DNA of 64,000 nt from Nitrosomonadales bacterium (GCA_016235045.1 JACRME010000008.1:1-64000), one strand, 5' to 3'; numbered from the stretch's first letter, positions 25,326 to 34,608 are shown. Notes: generated by a model from the letters alone, not told the origin. Translations and numbers: made by a program.

Positions 25326-26156
25326 TTACTCCGGCGCAAGCAACCGCTCAGCAATCAGCAGGGCGTCGATCCCATCCAGCAACCCGTTAATCCGCGCCAG
25401 CGCATCCGGCCGCCCGCTCCCGGAAACAACCTGCAACACCTCCTCCACCTGCCTCTGAAATTCCGGCGGGCGTTTCGGGCATTTTGCCAGCACGTAAGCC
25501 ACCAGCCGCTTTTCCCCCGGATGCGGCAGGCGGTTCACGGCAAACAGGATATCGAAGCAGCTCGCCAGCAATGCCGCCATGCGGTGATTGACGCTCACGC
25601 GATCGCCGCGCTCCAGCGCCAGCATGATCTGGTGCGTGTAAGACGACAGCGTGCGGCGCAGGATGGGATGATTCCTGGCTACGATGGCCTGCCGCAACGG
25701 CTCAGGATAGGGTTGCGCCGCCCTGGCCCGCAGCGCGGCAAACCAGCCGTCGCGGTCGAACAACGTCCGGGAGTGCAGAACGTTGTGCACGAAACAGGTG
25801 CTGTAGCCGACGCTGGCCTGATGCCGCAGCAGCACGCGGTCGAGTTGCTCCTCTATCCAGGCGGGCGTGCGATACATGATGTCCACGACGCTACCCGCCT
25901 CGCGCGCGACCCACTCGTCGCCGGGCTCCCAGAAATTGTTGCCTATGCTCAGACGCTCACCATACTTTCGTCCCAGTTCGACACGCCAGGCCAGGGGCGG
26001 CTCGTGCGCCGCATAGACACACAAATCGATATCCGAACGCGCATCGTTAAGTTCGCCCCCCCTCGATCCGGCAAGCACCACCGCCGCCACGCCTGGCAGC
26101 ACGGCAAATTCGGCGGCAATCCCGTCAAGCAGTCCCTGTGTGCCGGATTCTGACAT
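25326..26156 (-). CDS. Nucleotidyltransferase-fold protein with DUF4037-like C-terminus
   Basis: Protein of 276 residues. The N-terminal ~100 residues show the nucleotidyltransferase signature GSRGGELNDARSDIDL (GS, then D-x-D metal ligands). The C-terminal all-helical part resembles DUF4037, as in aminoglycoside-adenylyltransferase-like enzymes. Substrate is unknown. The ATG at 26156 is preceded by AGGAGG 6 bases away, which decides it over the long upstream extension to 26327. It lies downstream of tRNA-Lys and its terminator and ends 3 bases before the convergent EAL gene. Confidence 0.82.
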   Translation of the reverse strand: MSESGTQGLLDGIAAEFAVLPGVAAVVLAGSRGGELNDARSDIDLCVYAAHEPPLAWRVELGRKYGERLSIGNNFWEPGDEWVAREAGSVVDIMYRTPAWIEEQLDRVLLRHQASVGYSTCFVHNVLHSRTLFDRDGWFAALRARAAQPYPEPLRQAIVARNHPILRRTLSSYTHQIMLALERGDRVSVNHRMAALLASCFDILFAVNRLPHPGEKRLVAYVLAKCPKRPPEFQRQVEEVLQVVSGSGRPDALARINGLLDGIDALLIAERLLAPE

Positions 26157-26253
26157 CGCGTCCTCCTGTTGGAAAAAGGTGATTCGGGCAACGTCGCCCG
26201 CAGGGACAAGTATCGCAGACTGACCGCGTCGATAACAGCGCCCGCCGGGCTGG

Positions 26254-26287
26254 AAAAAACGAAGGCCCCGCGACAGCGCGGGGCCTT
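26254..26287 (-). terminator. Rho-independent terminator of tRNA-Lys
   Basis: An 11-base-pair stem AAGGCCCCGCG/CGCGGGGCCTT with loop CTGT is followed on the minus strand by CGTTTTTT. It sits 8 bases beyond the tRNA 3' end. Confidence 0.88.
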
Positions 26288-26294
26288 GTTTTAT

Positions 26295-26370
26295 TGGTGG
26301 GGCGTGAGTGGATCGAACACTCGACAAACGGATTAAGAGTCCGCTGCTCTACCAGCTGAGCTAACGCCCC
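26295..26370 (-). tRNA. tRNA-Lys (anticodon CUU)
   Basis: 76 bases including an encoded CCA end. Acceptor stem GGGGCGT pairs with ACGCCCC before the A discriminator; the D arm GCTCAGCTGGTAGAGC, anticodon loop CTCTTAA (anticodon at 26335-26337) and T arm with GTTCGATCC are all regular. It reads AAG lysine codons. A strong terminator follows. Confidence 0.97.
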
Positions 26371-26416
26371 GGAAGAGGCGCGCATTTTATTGGAGCGGGC
26401 CAAATTGTCAAGGAAT

Positions 26417-27496
26417 TTATCCCCCGGAATGCCGCTGCAACGCCCATGCGACGTGCTCGCGCACCAACAGCGACGGGTGTTGCGCGCGCGACTGCAATGC
26501 CGGAAGAATATCCGGCGCAGCGGGCGCGTTGCCCAGTGCGACTGCGATATTCCGCAGCCATTGCTCGTAACCGATACGATAAATGGCGCTGCCCGCGAGC
26601 CGGGTGCGGAAAGTTGTCTCGTCCCAGGCAAACAGCTCAGTGAGGGCGGCATCGTCGAGGCCGTTGCGCACGGCAAAATCCGGCTCGACGGTTTTTTGCG
26701 CAAAGCGGTTCCACGGGCAGACCAACTGGCAATCGTCGCAGCCGTAGATGCGGTTGCCGATGAACGGGCGCAGCTCGACCGGGATGCTTTCCCTGAGTTC
26801 GATGGTGAGGTAGGAGATGCAGCGCCGCGCATCCAGTTGGTAGGGAGCAACGATGGCACGGGTGGGACACACATCGATGCAGGCCTGGCAGGTGCCGCAG
26901 TGGTTTTCCGGCGGCGGCTCCACCGGCAGCGGCAGGTCGATGTAGATTTCGCCGAGAAAAAACCACGAGCCCTGTTCGCGCGACAGCAGCAGGGTGTGCT
27001 TGCCGCGCCAGCCGAGATGCGCTTTTTGCGCCAGTTCCACTTCCAGCACGGGCGCGCTGTCGGTGAACACGCGGCATTGGCAGGCTGCCTCGCTGCGGAT
27101 CTGCTGCGCGAGTTTTTCCAGGCGGTTGCGCAGCACCTTGTGGTAATCGCGCCCCAGCGCATAGCGCGAGACAAAGGCGCGGCTGCCATCCGCCAGCACT
27201 GCCCGCGAGTCCAGAGCCTGTTCGGGATCGTAGTTCATGCGCACCGAAATCACGCGCAGCGTGCCGGGCACCAGTTCGTCCGGACGCGCGCGTTTGGCGC
27301 CATGTTTTGCCATATAATCCATCGCGCCGTGATGGCCTTCCGCCAGCCATTGCAGCAGATGCGTTTCGGCGGCTTCAAGGTGGGTATCGCCGATGCCCAC
27401 CGCCTGAAATCCGAGCGCAGCGCCCCATGCCTTGATGCGCGCGGCAAGCGCGGCGTAATCCGACTGAGGTATTCCATTTTGCATGAACCGAATCAT
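26417..27496 (-). CDS. queG: Epoxyqueuosine reductase
   Basis: Cobalamin and iron-sulfur enzyme that reduces epoxyqueuosine to queuosine in the wobble position of certain tRNAs. At 359 residues it has the family length. The catalytic region TDSAPVLEVELAQKAHLGW is followed by two 4Fe-4S binding motifs, CGTCQACIDVCP and CDDCQLVCPWN, and a C-terminal HEAT-like part. The ATG at 27496 is preferred; an ATG at 27484 is possible. Its 5' end overlaps or abuts the divergent tsaE start, so their promoters must lie inside each other's coding region. Confidence 0.96.
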   Translation of the reverse strand: MIRFMQNGIPQSDYAALAARIKAWGAALGFQAVGIGDTHLEAAETHLLQWLAEGHHGAMDYMAKHGAKRARPDELVPGTLRVISVRMNYDPEQALDSRAVLADGSRAFVSRYALGRDYHKVLRNRLEKLAQQIRSEAACQCRVFTDSAPVLEVELAQKAHLGWRGKHTLLLSREQGSWFFLGEIYIDLPLPVEPPPENHCGTCQACIDVCPTRAIVAPYQLDARRCISYLTIELRESIPVELRPFIGNRIYGCDDCQLVCPWNRFAQKTVEPDFAVRNGLDDAALTELFAWDETTFRTRLAGSAIYRIGYEQWLRNIAVALGNAPAAPDILPALQSRAQHPSLLVREHVAWALQRHSGG

Positions 27497-27949
27497 AGCC
27501 GAATAAACCTGCCCGATGAGGCCGCCACGACGGCCTTCGCGGCGCGTTTCGCGCGCGTCCTGCTGCCGGGGCTGGTGATTTATCTGCGCGGCAATCTGGG
27601 TGCAGGCAAAACCACGCTGGTGCGCGCGCTGCTGCAGGCGCTGGGCTACGCGGGACGCGTGAAAAGCCCCACCTATACATTGGTTGAGCGTTATGAAGCA
27701 GACGGGTTACACTTGCGCCACTTCGACCTGTATCGCTTCCGCGATGCCGAAGAATGGGAGGGGTCAGGGTTCCGTGACGAGTTCGATGGACGCAATATCT
27801 GCCTGGTGGAGTGGCCGGAACAGGCCGCGGGACTGTTGCCCCCTGCAGATATCAGCCTCACCTTCGAAATGCTCCAGGACGAGCGCGAGCTCATGCTTCA
27901 TGCCTACACCGATGCGGGACAGAAATGCTTGAACGCGCTGCCCGCCTGA
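27479..27949 (+). CDS. tsaE: tRNA threonylcarbamoyladenosine biosynthesis ATPase TsaE
   Basis: ATPase needed with TsaB, TsaC and TsaD for the t6A modification of tRNAs. Walker A GNLGAGKTT, then KSPTYTLVE, HFDLYR and CLVEWPEQ are all diagnostic. There is no suitable ATG; comparison with the E. coli N-terminus (IPLPDEQAT against INLPDEAAT here) places the start at the TTG at 27479, giving 156 residues, or at a CTG at 27509. The frame remains open far upstream, which is only a shadow of queG. Its 3' end overlaps the amiC start by 25 bases, a typical tsaE-amiC arrangement. Confidence 0.93.
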   Translation: MHEPNHSRINLPDEAATTAFAARFARVLLPGLVIYLRGNLGAGKTTLVRALLQALGYAGRVKSPTYTLVERYEADGLHLRHFDLYRFRDAEEWEGSGFRDEFDGRNICLVEWPEQAAGLLPPADISLTFEMLQDERELMLHAYTDAGQKCLNALPA

Positions 27950-29214
27950 CCCTGGTCGCATTCCTGTTTTGCCTTCCGCCCGCCTTCGCGGAGGTTGCCA
28001 TCACCTCGACCCGCATCTGGCCGGCCCAGGAATACACGCGCCTTACGCTGGAATCGAAGCAGCCTATACACTACAACCTGTTCAAGCTCACCAACCCGGA
28101 ACGGCTGGTGATCGACCTCGACGATGTGGAAATCAATCCGGCCCTGAATGCGCTGGCGGGCAAGATCGGCAGCGACGATCCTTACATCGCGAGCGTGCGC
28201 ATCGGCCGCTTCAAGCCCGGCGTGGTTCGACTGGTGCTCGACCTCAAGGCGCAGGTGAAACCGCAGTTGTTCAACCTGAATCCGGTCGGCGAATACGGCC
28301 ACCGGCTGGTGCTGGACGTGTACCCGCTGGTTGCCGTCGATCCGTTGATGGCGCTCGTGCAGCAGGGCGAGAACAATATCGCCGCGAGCGAGCCCGCCGA
28401 CAGCGACACCCTCGCCGAACTGCCTGCCGCCGAAATCCCGCCCGGCACCGTCGAGTCCGCCCCGCCCGTGCCGCCGACGCGTACCGAAATCGGCAACCGC
28501 ATCCTGCTCGTCGCCGTGGATGCCGGACACGGCGGCGAAGACCCGGGCGCACGCGGTCGCCGCGGCACACGCGAAAAGGATGTGACCCTCGCCATCGCGC
28601 GCAGGCTGAAAGCGCAGATCGACGACACGCCGGGCATGCGCGCCATCCTCATCCGCGACGGCGATTACTTCATCCCGCTGGGCGGGCGCGTGGAAAAGGC
28701 GGAGAAGGCGCATGCCGACCTGTTCGTCTCCATCCATGCCGACGCCTTCATTCGTTCCCATGCGCGCGGCTCGTCGGTGTTCGCCTTGTCGCAGCATGGC
28801 GCGACCAGTGCCATCGCAAGTGCGCTCGCCAAGAAAGAAAACGAAGCCGACCTGATCGGCGGCGTGAATATCGCGGTGAAGGACCCCTACCTCGCGCGCA
28901 CCCTGGTCGACCTGTCGCAGACCGCCGCGATCAACGACAGCCTGAAACTGGCGCGGCATGTGCTCAAGGAAGTCGGCCAGATCAACACCCTGCACCGCGG
29001 CCGCGTGGAGCAGGCCGGATTCGCCGTGCTGAAATCGCCGGCGATCCCGTCGATCCTGGTGGAGACCGCCTTCATCAGCAACCCGAGCGAAGAACTGCGG
29101 CTGACGGACGATGCCTACCAGGACAAGATGGCCCGCGCCATGATGGGCGGCATCAAACGCTATTTCGCGCAGAACCCGGCGCTGGCAAAACCCCGGCTGG
29201 CTCAGGGAGATTAA
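27925..29214 (+). CDS. amiC: N-acetylmuramoyl-L-alanine amidase (AmiC type)
   Basis: Periplasmic zinc hydrolase that removes peptide stems from peptidoglycan to split septa. The signal peptide (LTLVAFLFCLPPAFA) is followed by an AMIN targeting domain (~residues 25-125), a proline-rich linker and an Amidase_3 domain (~185-415). Zinc ligands and the catalytic glutamate are visible in DAGHGGEDPGA, REKDV, SIHADAF and VETAFISNPSEE. The ATG at 27925 gives 429 residues; the longer frame from 27811 lies inside tsaE and lacks a signal peptide. Confidence 0.95.
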   Translation: MLERAARLTLVAFLFCLPPAFAEVAITSTRIWPAQEYTRLTLESKQPIHYNLFKLTNPERLVIDLDDVEINPALNALAGKIGSDDPYIASVRIGRFKPGVVRLVLDLKAQVKPQLFNLNPVGEYGHRLVLDVYPLVAVDPLMALVQQGENNIAASEPADSDTLAELPAAEIPPGTVESAPPVPPTRTEIGNRILLVAVDAGHGGEDPGARGRRGTREKDVTLAIARRLKAQIDDTPGMRAILIRDGDYFIPLGGRVEKAEKAHADLFVSIHADAFIRSHARGSSVFALSQHGATSAIASALAKKENEADLIGGVNIAVKDPYLARTLVDLSQTAAINDSLKLARHVLKEVGQINTLHRGRVEQAGFAVLKSPAIPSILVETAFISNPSEELRLTDDAYQDKMARAMMGGIKRYFAQNPALAKPRLAQGD

Positions 29215-29296
29215 GCGCACCTGCGGCAATTTGCCGCACCCCTGCCGCCCCGCCGCGCCATACAATCCTCGCGTCACTTCAGGGAGGATAATAAAA

Positions 29297-30286
29297 ATGA
29301 ACCATTCTCTTTTGCGCCTTGCCGCGATCTGCTTCGGCTTGCTTTCGTCTTTCGCTGCTTGCGCCGGTTGCGGCAGCACCGTCTGCCCGATCAACACCAA
29401 TTGGGACGAGCACAGTGCCGGCAAGCCCGGCTTGAGCATCGACTTGCGCTACAGCAGCGCCAGACTGGATCAACTGCGCTCCGGCAGCAACAAGGTTGCT
29501 GCCGAAGACCCGACCGATCCGGCCATTGCCGGCGAGGAGGTGGAAAACCTGTACACCGAAAACCGCCTGCTCACCGCCACGCTGGATTACACGGTGGATG
29601 ACAGGACGGGTTTCTCGGTGCAACTGCCGTACGTAATGCGCACCCACAAGCACACCATCGCCGACCCCGCGCAACCCACGGTGGAAACCTTCGACGCCAA
29701 GGCATTTGGCGATGTGAGGATGACGGGGCGCTACCGCATCGTTTCCGGCGACACGGGCGGGGCAGGCATCAAAGCGGGGCTGAAATTGGCAACCGGCCGC
29801 AAGAACGTTGCCAACGACCAGGGCGCGATTCCGGGCGAAGTGTCCCTGCAGCCCGGCAACGGCAGCACCGACCTCATTCTCGGCGCTTTCTGGCAACAAG
29901 GCGCGCATGGGGATGCACTGAGCTATTTTGCGCAGGCCCTGTTGCAAACCCCGATCAACCACCTCGCCGATTTCAAACCCGGCAATCAGGTCAACCTCGA
30001 TGCCGGGCTGCGCTATGCAGTGGGAAGCAGCGCCAGCGCGTTGCTGCAGCTCAACTACCAAGTCAATGCTCAGGATGGCGGGAGCGCCGCGCCCGCCGAT
30101 GCCACCGGCGTGCCGGGCACCTCGACCGGCGGCAGATTCCTCTACCTGACCCCGGGCGTGAGCGTCGCCCTCGTTGCCGGAACCAACCTGTATGCACTGG
30201 TGCAATTGCCGCTGTACCAATACGTAAACGGCGAGCAACTCACCGCGAGCAGACCGGTAACGATAGGCATCAATCGCCGCTTCTGA
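29297..30286 (+). CDS. Predicted outer-membrane beta-barrel protein with Cys-rich N-terminus, 329 aa
   Basis: The start ATG at 29297 follows AGGGAGG by 9 bases. A signal peptide (LLRLAAICFGLLSSFAACA) leads to a mature end containing CGSTVCPINTNWD, a short cysteine-containing segment, then a long beta-rich region ending in the typical terminal phenylalanine (INRRF). Segments such as LTATLDYTVDDRTGFSVQLPY look like strands and a turn of a porin-like barrel. I have the impression that this CGS..CP..TNW start recurs in transporter-like proteins of metal- and sulfur-oxidising bacteria, but I cannot confirm it. The substrate is unknown. The gene is convergent with the next one. Confidence 0.72.
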   Translation: MNHSLLRLAAICFGLLSSFAACAGCGSTVCPINTNWDEHSAGKPGLSIDLRYSSARLDQLRSGSNKVAAEDPTDPAIAGEEVENLYTENRLLTATLDYTVDDRTGFSVQLPYVMRTHKHTIADPAQPTVETFDAKAFGDVRMTGRYRIVSGDTGGAGIKAGLKLATGRKNVANDQGAIPGEVSLQPGNGSTDLILGAFWQQGAHGDALSYFAQALLQTPINHLADFKPGNQVNLDAGLRYAVGSSASALLQLNYQVNAQDGGSAAPADATGVPGTSTGGRFLYLTPGVSVALVAGTNLYALVQLPLYQYVNGEQLTASRPVTIGINRRF

Positions 30287-30307
30287 GCGGCAGCCCCGGG
30301 AAGAATG

Positions 30308-30327
30308 CGGCGCTGTGCGAAGCGCCG
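30308..30327. terminator. Possible bidirectional terminator hairpin
   Basis: A 7-base-pair stem CGGCGCT/AGCGCCG with a 6-base loop lies between two convergent genes. T-runs on both sides are weak, so Rho-independent function is uncertain. Confidence 0.35.
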
Positions 30328-30337
30328 TTCCCTGCAA

Positions 30338-31468
30338 TCACTTCGTTTCGTCAAACAGTATTTCCAGGCGCATGCTGAGCGCCGGGCTGGATCGAAAATC
30401 CCGGTCGCGCGGAAAATGCAGTTGCGGGCTGAGGTCGAAATACATCCATTGCCGGTGCAGGCGGTAGCGGTACGCCATGAGCAGGACGCAATCCATCACC
30501 TGCGCCTGAGGTCGGCTGACGCCGATCACGCTCGCCTGATACAGCAGGGCGGCGCGATCGTCCAGCTTGTGAAAGAGCGTCAAATCCTGGCGCATGTCGA
30601 AGTTCTGCTGGTCGTGCAGCCAGGTCGCACTGCTGGTGGCGCGCAGCAATAACGGTTCGCTGATGGGGCGTTCGAAATCCAACTGGGTGGATTCGCCCGC
30701 ACCGGTGGAATTGAACCAGAACAGCGTCTCCGCCAGTTTCATCCGCCAGTCCCCGGCCGGCCGCGCCAGGCTGGCCCGGGTGCGCACGAAGGGGCTCGTG
30801 TTGAGGCCCTGGAATTTCAGCCCGGCGTCCGCACTGAAATGCCAACGCTCCGCTTCGGCCTTGGCGTAGCGCAGGGCTGCCGCATAACTCTTGGGAGTAC
30901 CCGTTGGCCTGGGCTGGGTCAGCGGCTGGGTTTGCGCCTGCTTCGGGTCAACCGTTGCGTTCCTGTCCGGATCCGTTTCCAGCAACAGGTGCAGTCTTTC
31001 CTCGGCAATGGGCAAACTCACGTTGGCCCTGCCCGCCACCACGAATCTGCGCTCGCCGCCGTATCCCGTCACCCGCGTGATATCCACCTGGAACACGCTG
31101 CCGTTGGTTTCCTGGTAATGGCGGTCATCGGCAAAAAAACGATCGATACTGGCGACGAAGCCGACCAGTTTGTCCGACAGGTAGTCGCGCGGCGCATCGG
31201 CCACCCCCAAAACAGATTCCAGCGGTTCTTCCGCTGGCGGAGGCAATACGGGCGGAGAAGCCTTGACGGGTTTCGTGCGCTTCGATTTCTTTGGCGGCGA
31301 TTCCTGCTGCTGGGATTGCTGCGGCAACGATTGCGGCTGCTCCGCTTGACTCCCGGCAGGTGGCGGCGGGTCTGCATCGTTCCCCATCGATATCCGCGGC
31401 AGAACCAGCACGGCGCACACCAACATGCGCGCTGCCAACCTGCAATGCCGGACAGTTTGAAACGCCAT
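30338..31468 (-). CDS. Hypothetical exported protein with proline-rich linker, possible outer-membrane barrel
   Basis: Function not recognised. The ATG at 31468 gives 376 residues, starting 6 bases after the stop of cysM. A signal-like segment (LAARMLVCAVLVLPRISMG) is followed by a low-complexity stretch rich in Pro, Gln, Ser and Lys (~30-80). The remaining region alternates polar and aromatic residues in strand-like fashion (LLLRATSSATWLHDQ, QWMYFDLSPQLHFP), suggesting a beta-barrel, though the end (LFDETK) lacks the terminal phenylalanine. A related idea is a membrane-associated surface protein. The position behind cysK-cysM is probably incidental. Confidence 0.65.
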   Translation of the reverse strand: MAFQTVRHCRLAARMLVCAVLVLPRISMGNDADPPPPAGSQAEQPQSLPQQSQQQESPPKKSKRTKPVKASPPVLPPPAEEPLESVLGVADAPRDYLSDKLVGFVASIDRFFADDRHYQETNGSVFQVDITRVTGYGGERRFVVAGRANVSLPIAEERLHLLLETDPDRNATVDPKQAQTQPLTQPRPTGTPKSYAAALRYAKAEAERWHFSADAGLKFQGLNTSPFVRTRASLARPAGDWRMKLAETLFWFNSTGAGESTQLDFERPISEPLLLRATSSATWLHDQQNFDMRQDLTLFHKLDDRAALLYQASVIGVSRPQAQVMDCVLLMAYRYRLHRQWMYFDLSPQLHFPRDRDFRSSPALSMRLEILFDETK

Positions 31469-31473
31469 GCGCC

Positions 31474-32361
31474 TCAGGCGGGGAACACCCCGGTGGACAG
31501 GTAGCGGTCGCCGCGGTCGCACACGATGAAGACGATGGTGGCGTTCTGCACCTGCTGCGAGATGCGCAGTGCCACGCACAGGGCGCCGCCGGAGGAGATG
31601 CCGCAGAAAATGCCCTCTTCGCGCGCCAGACGCCGCGTCATTTCTTCCGCTTCTTTCTGGCCGACGTTCTCCAGCCTGTCCACGCCCTTCGGGTTGTATA
31701 TCCTGGGCAGGTACGCTTCCGTCCACTTGCGGATGCCGGGGATCTGCGCGCCTTCCTCCGGTTGCGCACCGACGATCTGGATCGCCGGGTTTTTTTCCTT
31801 GAAGAAACGCGAACAGCCCATGATGGTGCCGGTGGTGCCCATGCTGCTCACGAAATGGGTGATCCTGCCCTGCGTGTCGCGCCAGATCTCGGGCGCAGTT
31901 CCCTCGTAGTGCGACAGCGGATTGTCGGGATTGGCGAACTGGTCGAGGATGTAGCCCTTGCCCGCATCGCGCATTTTTTCCGCCGTGTCGCGCGCCAGTT
32001 CCATGCTGCCTTCCTTCGGCGTGAGCACCAGCTCGGCACCGAACGCAGCCATGGTCTGGCGGCGTTCCATGCTCTGGTTCTCCGGCATCACCAGGATCAT
32101 TTTGTAGCCGCGCATGGCCGCCGCCATCGCCAGCGCGATGCCGGTGTTGCCGCTGGTGGCTTCGATCAGGGTGTCGCCGGGTTTGATCGTGCCGCGCTCC
32201 TCGGCACGCCGGATCATGGAAAGCGCCGGCCTGTCCTTCACCGAACCGGCCGGGTTGTTCCCTTCCAGCTTCGCCAGAACGACATTGGAGTTGTTGCCCG
32301 GAATGCGTTTCAATCTGACCAGCGGCGTGTTGCCGACATAGTCGTCCAGAGTCTTGTACAT
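31474..32361 (-). CDS. cysM: Cysteine synthase B
   Basis: PLP enzyme that makes cysteine from O-acetylserine and sulfide or thiosulfate. At 295 residues it is the short CysM type. The PLP lysine is K42 in GSVKDRP, with [10 protein letters not shown] as the phosphate-cup motif and the family segment GTTGTIMGCSRFFKEKNP. The substrate loop differs from CysK as expected for thiosulfate use. It lies 107 bases downstream of cysK in the same direction, a tandem pair. Confidence 0.95.
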   Translation of the reverse strand: MYKTLDDYVGNTPLVRLKRIPGNNSNVVLAKLEGNNPAGSVKDRPALSMIRRAEERGTIKPGDTLIEATSGNTGIALAMAAAMRGYKMILVMPENQSMERRQTMAAFGAELVLTPKEGSMELARDTAEKMRDAGKGYILDQFANPDNPLSHYEGTAPEIWRDTQGRITHFVSSMGTTGTIMGCSRFFKEKNPAIQIVGAQPEEGAQIPGIRKWTEAYLPRIYNPKGVDRLENVGQKEAEEMTRRLAREEGIFCGISSGGALCVALRISQQVQNATIVFIVCDRGDRYLSTGVFPA

Positions 32362-32467
32362 GCCCAGTCCTGCAAAAAGTCACGCCAGCATGATAAAGGC
32401 TGGCGTTTACTTTTGCACTTCTAAATCTGCCTGGGCACATACAACGCGCCCGCGCTACCGTGCCGAT

Positions 32468-33442
32468 TCAGATCGCGATGCCGGAGGGATCGAACAACCC
32501 CTCGAACAGGATGGAACTGAGATAGCGTTCCCCGGAATCCGGCAGGATCACCACGATGATCTTGCCCGCGTGCTCCGGCTTCTGCGCCAAACGCACCGCC
32601 ACCGCCACCGCCGCGCCGCTGGAAATGCCGGAGATGATGCCCTCCTCGCGCGCCAGACGGCGCGCATAAAGCACCGCATCCTCGTTGCTCACCTGCTCGA
32701 TGTCGTCCACCAGCGACAGATCGAGCGCGCCGGGCACGAAGCCGGCACCGATGCCCTGTATCTTGTGCGGGGCGGGTTTGAGTTCGAAGCCCGCGCGTTT
32801 CTGCGTCAGGATGGGACTGGCGGAAGGTTCCACCGCCACCGATTTGATCGCCTTGCCCCGGGTCTTCTTGATATAGCGCGACACGCCGGTGAGGGTGCCG
32901 CCGGTGCCGACGCCCGAGACGAAGATGTCGATCTTGCCGTCGGTGTCGTTCCATATCTCGGGCCCGGTCGTCGCTTCGTGGATGGCCGGGTTGGCCGGGT
33001 TCTCGAACTGTTGCAGCAGCACGTACTTGGCATCGGAGTCGGCGATTTCCTGCGCTTTCGCCACGGCCCCGCTCATGCCTTTCGCGCCTTCGGTCAGCAC
33101 CAGTCTGGCGCCGTAGGCGACCAGCAGTTTGCGCCGCTCGATGCTCATGGTTTCGGGCATGGTCAGCGTGAGCGGAATGCCGCGCGCCGCCGCCACGAAC
33201 GCCAGCGCGATGCCGGTATTGCCGCTGGTGGGTTCGACGATCTCCTTGCCCGGGCCGAGCAACCCTTTTTTCTCGGCATCGTCGATCATGGCCACGCCGA
33301 TGCGATCCTTCACCGAATACGCCGGATTGCGGCCCTCGATCTTGGCCAGGATGGTGGCTTTCGCACCGTCGCCGATGCGGTTCAGTTTCACAAGCGGCGT
33401 GTTGCCGACGGAGAGCGAATTATCTGCAAACTGGTTAGCCAT
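32468..33442 (-). CDS. cysK: Cysteine synthase A
   Basis: PLP enzyme of 324 residues condensing O-acetylserine with sulfide. The PLP lysine is K45 in YSVKDRIG, the phosphate cup is [13 protein letters not shown], and [14 protein letters not shown] is the usual signature. The C-terminus ends SGIAI; its last residue is isoleucine, as required in CysK proteins that dock to serine acetyltransferase CysE. AGGAA lies about 7 bases upstream of the ATG. The pair with cysM suggests assimilation of both sulfide and thiosulfate. Confidence 0.95.
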   Translation of the reverse strand: MANQFADNSLSVGNTPLVKLNRIGDGAKATILAKIEGRNPAYSVKDRIGVAMIDDAEKKGLLGPGKEIVEPTSGNTGIALAFVAAARGIPLTLTMPETMSIERRKLLVAYGARLVLTEGAKGMSGAVAKAQEIADSDAKYVLLQQFENPANPAIHEATTGPEIWNDTDGKIDIFVSGVGTGGTLTGVSRYIKKTRGKAIKSVAVEPSASPILTQKRAGFELKPAPHKIQGIGAGFVPGALDLSLVDDIEQVSNEDAVLYARRLAREEGIISGISSGAAVAVAVRLAQKPEHAGKIIVVILPDSGERYLSSILFEGLFDPSGIAI

Positions 33443-33637
33443 GATTTCCTGCCTGAAAAGAATTGACGATGGCGCAAGTCTAACCGGGCGCCGGTTGTTT
33501 ATGAACTGATCAATAGTTATATCGATAGAACCGCAATCGCTGACGGCGGAACAGGTAAAGCTTCCACGGGGGCGGGTTATGCCTCCGGCCCGATGCGATA
33601 GTCGGGTACCGGAGTCGGCCAGCGAACGCCATCTCCG

Positions 33638-34378
33638 CTATCGTTTTTCCAGAAAACCGCCCGCGCGGAACGTCAGCACCAGCGTATCGCGATGACCGCC
33701 TTCCGCCGTGGGCTGGATGGGCGTGGATTCGTGGATGACCTTCTGGTCGTCCAGCAGCAACAGCGTCCATTTCTCGGTCAGGGTAAAACGCTGGCCGTGG
33801 CGCCCGTTGAATTCGAAGATGCGGCTTTCGCCGCCGCGGATATTCTCGCGTCCGGCAAACAGGATGGCGACAAAGTCGGTGCCGTCGCGATGCGCGCCTT
33901 CCGGCGTCGGGCGCCCGATACCGCCGCTGGTGTCGATGCGGAACTGGTGTGCCTCCACATACCAGGGTTGCGCGTCCTTGACCGTGGAGCAGACTTGCGC
34001 GACGGACTGCAGCAATTTCGCGACCACGGGTTGCGCCACCATTCCGGGTTTCATCGGCTCGAACAGGCGCAACATGCCGCCGTGCAGCGCGTTGTATTCC
34101 AGCGGCTGGTAATGCGCGCGATGCGCAACCTGCCGGATGTCCTTGCCGTCCACGATGAAACTGGAGTGCCTGCGGCGGCGGTATTGCCCGCTGTCCTTGA
34201 GGAAATTATCCGACGGCAGATCGTCCCAGTCCGCCTTCAGCGCGTCCAGCGCAGACAAGGGGAAATCGAGAAAAGTTGCCAGCCCGGACGGGCTCAACAC
34301 GCCGAAACCCTGGGCTTTCACGGCGTCGGCAAGATGGAACGGATCGTTATAGGTAGGAGAGAGATGGGCGATAGTCAT
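33638..34378 (-). CDS. 2-oxoglutarate/Fe(II) dioxygenase family protein (2OG-Fe_Oxy_2, PF10014-like)
   Basis: Protein of 246 residues with a double-stranded beta-helix fold. Iron ligands are visible as H163 and D165 in AHRDGTDF and H216 in KVIHES, with a basic cosubstrate residue in GGHRDTLVL. The N-terminal region through QYRRRRHSSFIV and HYQPLEYN matches the family of amino acid hydroxylases related to L-isoleucine dioxygenase. Substrate is unknown; a free amino acid is plausible. The 195-base gap to cysK shows nothing recognisable. Confidence 0.88.
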   Translation of the reverse strand: MTIAHLSPTYNDPFHLADAVKAQGFGVLSPSGLATFLDFPLSALDALKADWDDLPSDNFLKDSGQYRRRRHSSFIVDGKDIRQVAHRAHYQPLEYNALHGGMLRLFEPMKPGMVAQPVVAKLLQSVAQVCSTVKDAQPWYVEAHQFRIDTSGGIGRPTPEGAHRDGTDFVAILFAGRENIRGGESRIFEFNGRHGQRFTLTEKWTLLLLDDQKVIHESTPIQPTAEGGHRDTLVLTFRAGGFLEKR

Positions 34379-34608
34379 GGCAAATCAGTCGTGGAATCGA
34401 TGCGCCAAGAGGGGCGCTGGCGCAAGCCGCTACTATAAAGCAACGCGCCCCCCAAGTGCTTGGCTTCTTTGGTTCGTTGCGCTGCAATAGCGAGGAGTAT
34501 GGCATCGCCAGGCGACGGCATCTCACATGACAAGTTGGAAGGGGTTAGAATGTCCCGGCGGCATTCCATATATCTGGCCCAATGAAAACAACCGGATCGG
34601 GAGGCAAC

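Noticed and set aside
30338-32440. A 700-residue minus-strand frame covering cysM and the next gene
   Set aside because: The first half is the wrong frame of cysM, with the Ala/Arg/Gly-rich composition of a shadow. The real gene starts at 31468.
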